This document shows, piece after piece, positions 59,000 to 64,000 of a stretch of DNA of 64,000 bases; the first letter of the stretch is position 1; the number at the start of each line of letters is the position of its first letter. Below the pieces are notes generated by a model, which was not told the origin of the DNA, did not search any database, and saw nothing but the letters and a program-made list of their open reading frames with translations. Source of the stretch: Galerina marginata (taxonomy: Eukaryota > Basidiomycota > Agaricomycetes > Agaricales > Galerinaceae); NCBI GenBank assembly GCA_023014335.1, contig JAECYW010000005.1, positions 2,976,001 to 3,040,000 on the forward strand. Reading direction: 5' to 3'. A program made the translations under genes and the position numbers.

Positions 59000-60404
59000 C
59001 TCCTCTCTGATAGGATAGTAAAACATAACACTAACACTTATCGCTGTGGGAAATCACCGAGGGGTACGTGAGAAGGACAGAAATCTCCCAAGAAAGCTGT
59101 TCAAAGCTGGGTTGCGCTGTAGTCCTCGTAGTAAACGACACCAATGTCGTCGGGTCGTAGAAAGCAAGAGACAAAGAAAAGACCATGAAGAATTCCACAA
59201 GGCCTAGCAAAGCGTAGCACTGTCATGAGGCTTATGAAGTCCAGCGAGCAGTTTTTGCCAGGTCATAATGAAGAAAAAATACCCTAGGCCTAGGCTTGAC
59301 TGTACATGTTGTGTGGCGTCCCGAGTGAAAAATTCGAAGAGAAAAATCCTTGGTTATAAGCTCAGCCCAACTCCCCGACGCCCATACTCGTGGATAACCA
59401 AATAAAATGACGAAGGCGTCCCGAGTTCCCTGAGAAGAAATACGGAGGAGAAACAGCATTCTCATGCAGACTAGAGACAGTAGGTCGGAGAGCAAGACGA
59501 ACTTACTTTTTACTCCCCACAGTTCCGGAACACCCACGCGGAAAAAGTTTGGAAAATTGAAGATGATGTGTTTGAGTTTGTTTGGCCGGACGCTTGAACT
59601 GGACGATTTGTAATCAGTATGCTTTGCTTCTGCCATTAACCCACTGTACGCACAGTTCAGAAAAACCCAAAGAGGCGGCAGGCCATTCCTTGTTTCAAAA
59701 ATACTTTTTAAGCATATCTGCTTCTAACGTGGAAATGTACTTGCTGGCTTTCCAAACTGCGCCAATTCCCAATTCAAGATTTTTGGCCCACCGATCCATG
59801 GCACAAGAACATTTATTTTGCGACGAATCGGCACTTCACTAGGCTGGTTCCTGCTAAACTCAAGCTTAACTTTTGTTCTACACCTGAACGGTGACTCCCC
59901 CTATCTTGCAGCCATCTGAGCCATCTGATGGTACCGTTCTGGTACCATTGTTGCGCTAAATCCACCAATAGCCACTGATCCTGTCATACTTTACTGGGCT
60001 GTTCCTCGATTCTTACCATCCCTCCCGAACAAATGAGGAGACCCTACTTCAGCTGAAGTCGATATTTTTGGTCGTGAAAGCAAGCTGTTTTGCTTCAGTG
60101 TAAAACCGTCCTCGAGACAAAGGAACAACCGTAATGGAATCTCTGTATCGGTGTCGCTACTTCCAAAACCAAAGTTCTAGGAGCCCGGCACTGGGCAGAT
60201 GCATGCTGATCATATGTCAATTACGAAACATGGGGCGTCTTGCCCGAGAAGCCCCAGGAATAACTCGGCTTCTGCTTTGACATGAACCACATTCCCACAC
60301 CGCCTTCTGGTGCGTATGTACCAATGGGAACCTCGAACTCCATTTATCGGCGAGAAATCTCTTATAAGTAATGAAAGGTTGAAATACTGATCTTCACCCT
60401 AACC
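59000..60404. other. region between hAT element and P450
   Basis: A minus-strand frame at 59232-59636 could be a first exon plus read-through intron, but its product is not recognisable. The last few hundred bases are presumably the P450 promoter. Confidence 0.35.
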
Positions 60405-62414
60405 ATGGCTGCGGCTAACGCTAGCTTCAGCCCTCTGGCGCAGTTTCTGGCGAATCCCTCTGAATGGACCTCCAACACACCATTACAAGCCATCTTCGGC
60501 GCCGTCGCGGTGATCCTGCTCTCCACATTACTGCTGCGTTCCAGCTCGAACGAAAAGGTCTATGAATTGGGAGGAATTCCTATCGTTACCGCGTGGACCT
60601 TCTTCACTCGTCGATATGACTTTATTCAAGATCGATTCAAGGAAAGTAAAGGGAAGATGTTCCGTTTCAGGGTGCTTCAAGTGAGTAGACGAATATGTTG
60701 CGAAATGATTTGACAATCGATGGCGACGCAACAGCATCGGGTGTTATCTATGGCCGGCGAAACCTCGCGGAAGGTGTTTTTCAACGAACCTGGGCTTAGC
60801 ATGACCGAGGGGTACAGGATTCTAATGGGCGGTGCACCCGAGCTGAAAGACATTAAGATTCAGACTACCAGTGATGGTGAAGATGTGCAGTCGGACATAG
60901 ATGAAGGGTTTATTAAGCGCCTTCTATCACTGGTCCGCAAAGATAGGATTGCCGACAGTACGTGTAAGATTTTGCCACAATTTATGGCATATGTTGAAGA
61001 CAATTCAGCGCTCCCTGCTCTACTCGACGATTTGGATGTCCGGGTAAGTGGCTGGGGCACCGAAGGCAAAATCAATCCTTTCAAAGACGTTTACGATGTA
61101 CGTTTCTTTAACTTTTTCTCGTGAAACGGTGCTAAATTTCGGCTCGCAAGCTTGTTTTCCAAATGACGATCCGGATGGCGACTTGTCAAGAGCTAGCTGA
61201 AGATCGGGAGGCGATGGACTTGATCTCGAAAACGTACTGGACCTTGGAGCAGAGTGCAACTCCAGTTTCTCTCCTTCTGCCTTGGTTCCCCGGTCCGGCG
61301 AAGAAGGCTAAGGAGAAGGCTACAACGGCTCTTTACACAATGTTCCTCAAGTTTGTGGAACGCCGTCGTAATGCTGCTACTCCGTCAACGGACCCAATTG
61401 ATATCCTAATCGCCCAAGGGCACTCGGATCAGACTATCATTGGTGTAAGTATTCCTTCTCTCCAGTCTCACTTGTGCCTAACTTTATTGTTACAGACCAT
61501 CATGGGAATCGTTTTCGCTGGCGTAATCAATACCGGCATGAATGGTGAGCACAAGACTTTAATCTTTGGAAAATACATGACAATTTTTACAAGCATGTTG
61601 GACCCTACTCTACCTTGGTTCAAACCCGACGTGGAAAAAACGGGTTACCGACGAATACAAGACCCTGGTCGAGAAACATACCGACACTCTTTCTACGGAT
61701 CCCCTTCACAAGCGTCTTGCGACCATTCCTTTGAACGCTTGGGAAGACGAGCTTCCTACTTTGGATCTTGTTATCCGGGAGACCCTTAGACTGACATTGA
61801 CAGGTTCTGCCATCAGGCGAAATCTTCATCAAAATGTGAAAGTGGACGACGACATTGTAGTCAAGACTGGAGAATTTATGACATACCAGCTTGCCGACGC
61901 GCACTTGAACCCTAATATATACCCTGAGCCACTCAAGTTCGACCCCGAGAGATATCTTGAAGGGCGAGAGGAGGATCGTAAGGAGACATTTGCCTATCTT
62001 GGTTGGGGTGTTGGTACGTGTTTCTTTGGTCAATGCCAGAACCCTTTACTAAGCCTTCCTTCTGCACATAGGACGCCATCCTTGTGCCGGTATGAAGATC
62101 GCGAAACTTGAGGTAAAGCTTGCGCTCGCCTTGATTCTCTTGGGATTCGAGTACGAGCTCGTCGACGGCTCGGGGAAATACCCCAAAGCCCTTCCTGTCC
62201 CCGACAGAAACGATATCCAACAGGTCAGTTTTTTACTCACTTGAATTTTCAATTACAACTCAAAACATTACAAGGCTCGCCCATTGGGAGAACCTTGTTA
62301 TTTGAAGGTAAAGCGTGTCATAAAGTGAAGAACTGTCCCTGTCAGGAAGACTTGGGTATAACGAAAGTTGAGGGACGCTGGATGGAAATTCCAACCGATG
62401 AAGACGGGAAGTAG
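60405..62414 (+). CDS. cytochrome P450 monooxygenase
   Basis: Eight exons (60405-60680, 60735-61097, 61151-61444, 61496-61544, 61594-62013, 62072-62223, 62275-62307 and 62346-62414) give 551 residues. A hydrophobic segment, PLQAIFGAVAVILLSTLLLR, near residue 30 should anchor it in the ER. The I-helix region reads GIVFAGVINTGMN, where the usual acidic-Thr pair is altered to Val-Ile-Asn-Thr. The K-helix ExxR is VIRETLRL, the PERF-like motif is FDPERYLEG, and the heme loop is FAYLGWGVGRHPCAGMK with the cysteine ligand. The C-terminus RPLGEPCYLK is like that of CYP51-related fungal P450s. Its substrate cannot be inferred and there is no obvious biosynthetic cluster next to it. Confidence 0.9.
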
Positions 62415-63753
62415 CCTTGAAAGAGAGTTTAGCCACGAATAACCCCAGCCTGTTATGATTTATTCGCCGACCTTTTTTCTTCCTTTGTTGCCCCTGGAGG
62501 CTGATGTATTATTTTCGATTTATGCACCACTCATCTCATTATTGAATAGACCGCCGGCAAAATGAATATTAGTGGTCCGATTCTCCTGCTTGTATTTCTA
62601 GTTCCCTTTAGGTTAAGATTCCACTTTGAATCTCTCAAATGAGGTCTTGTCCGCCTAAAGACAAGAAATGTTTGAAGACAACGACAACTTTATATTTTTC
62701 CTGCACCCTCGAGCTGCTGTTTCTGCTCATTCGCGCTTGGCGGTCTTCAACCGTCGCTATGCAAGAGTTGTACCGATAATGAACTCCCTTCTCCTTTCTA
62801 TGTCTCCCCTTGGTGGATTTTTATTGACTATATCCCGTTCTCAACTCCAAATCGATAAAAATGATGGCAATGAATATTCAAGGAGGTACGTAGAATGCTA
62901 TTCCTCCTCAGGCTCATGCGGGGCAAACATACCAAGAGAAATCAAAAACCGATTCCAAAATTGTGCAGGGTACGTGTACGCTCTCAAACCATCCTCCACA
63001 GCCTCTAAAGAGTGCATATAATAGCTGTAAATTTGAATGCACTCTAAAGCCGCGCAAATTTCTGGCCCATTACTTTTTTTGTCACACTCGCGTACCTGTG
63101 CGGCCTGGTGGTAACGTACGGAAAATTCTTGGGGCAAAATGACACCATGAAAGAATGGAAGACCGAGTGCGATGCGGCAAGTACTCTACAACATAAGCGG
63201 CTTTGGAGTGCACCTAATCAAACGGGGCATGATAAAGATCCACTACCCGCGCCTAACTGGCAGTTTGCAATACGGCATTGACAAGTGGATGTTTCCGGGC
63301 GCTTAATCAAGGTGACGATGACTTGCCGGCTCATGAACGGAAAGTGTTCGAGGCACCCAAACGAAATGGTTCTCAATTCACCAGCCTTGTGACTTTGGTG
63401 TGCGAGTGGCCAACGTGCTGCCGATTTTCGAATGCGCTAGAGAGCGGCTTCTGAGATGCCTCGACCTGCCTCGACTCAAAGCTACAACTTCGATGCAAAT
63501 AAGGAGAGAATTATGGACTGTGTAATTTTGATAATCCCCCCAGGCCTCACTTGAATTACGCTGGGAGCAGTAGAAATACATGGTAACTTCGAAACAAGGA
63601 CTGTGCAAAACCGGGTAAATTATACTAGTATATGTAATACTGACACAAATTCTGGGAGAGGTTTGTAGTAAGGATGAACAGACATTAAAATAGTGGCGTA
63701 ACCTATGCTAAAGGAATAAATACCGCGTGTTTCTAATGAAGGGGAATGGTTCG
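62415..63753. other. intergenic, no supported gene
   Basis: A plus-strand frame at 62668-63021 and minus-strand pieces at 62898-63137 are present, but neither shows a known domain. The minus-strand pieces have splice-like signals and might be a decayed gene. Confidence 0.35.
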
Positions 63754-64000
63754 CTAACTCGGTCCTTGACCTAAAGGCTCTCGACCTAAAGATGGCTCAT
63801 CGGAGGCCGCCTCGAGCCACGTCGGTATTATATTAAGCACATAAATTGCCCCAACGATAGCGTATAAACTGAAAGATAACCCATTTTATAAGAGCGGTGA
63901 ACTGACTTGAAATTAAAGGGGATGCTTACATTCTGACATTTACAAATGCCGCAACCGTCGCCATGACAGAGCTTGCAAGCTCGGAGGCAAGTAAAACTTT
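63754..64000 (-). CDS. C-terminus of a membrane protein, continues beyond window
   Basis: Exons 64000-63930 and 63868-63754 read LLASELASSVMATVAAF, then VNVRI-LYAIVGAIYVLNII and PTWLEAASDEPSLG, ending at a TAG. The intron (GTAAGC...TTTCAG, 61 nt) joins in phase through the codon AT|T. Two hydrophobic stretches indicate membrane helices followed by a short hydrophilic, probably exposed tail. The 5' part lies outside the window, so the family cannot be named. Confidence 0.55.

Overview
The window reads as nuclear DNA of a mushroom-forming basidiomycete (Agaricomycetes). Genes are compact and cut by many short introns of about 50-60 nt. The gene content is typical of that group: an F-box protein, MYND-finger proteins, an SRPK-like kinase with an HGD catalytic loop, a seven-helix DUF6533-type protein, a P450 and fungal trehalose genes. 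Exon joins were derived by hand from splice consensus and reading frame. The main genes stay in frame from start to stop.

Layout. From 1 to 7.4 kb lie an ankyrin protein with a tryptophan-rich helical tail (+), a Gbp2/Hrb1-type SR/RRM protein (-) and a mitochondrial MAM33/p32 protein (+). From 7.4 to 12.8 kb the DNA is gene-poor, with a DUF6533-like membrane protein (-) and a frameshifted RanBP1-like relic (+). From 13.3 to 20.7 kb lie a tail-anchored fatty-aldehyde dehydrogenase (-), an F-box protein (-) and an intact MYND-finger gene (+). A 1.7 kb segment bounded by inverted repeats follows. From 23.0 to 26.9 kb is the bifunctional-type trehalose-phosphate phosphatase TPS2 (-). From 27 to 29.5 kb nothing was recognised. 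From 29.5 to 34.0 kb lie SDH4 (-), an adrenodoxin/ferredoxin-NADP reductase (+, head-to-head with SDH4) and an SRPK-like kinase (-).

The centrepiece is 34.8-43.5 kb. A second MYND-finger gene, paralogous to the one at 19.8 kb, is split in exon 1 by a 7.84 kb insertion flanked by an exact 8-bp target duplication (TATACTTT). The element has inverted arms of more than 1 kb, built mostly of a ~49-bp satellite with a TTACTCAGTAA core. It carries no recognisable transposase. Inside it are a nested 667-bp hAT-type MITE with its own 8-bp duplication, hairpins and a minisatellite. Next to the severed 5' end is SMC1 (cohesin, +), which shares a 163-bp promoter with the broken gene.

The right side holds a large disordered serine-rich protein (-), a hAT transposon that appears complete (54825-58991, 8-bp duplication ACAAAAAG, 972-aa transposase in ten in-frame exons), a membrane-anchored P450 (+) and the 3' end of a further membrane protein (-) running off the window.

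The host genes are mostly housekeeping: RNA export, mitochondrial respiration and Fe-S/heme electron supply, trehalose synthesis, chromosome cohesion and lipid aldehyde detoxification. DNA transposition of hAT-like character has clearly reshaped the 35-43 kb and 55-59 kb intervals.
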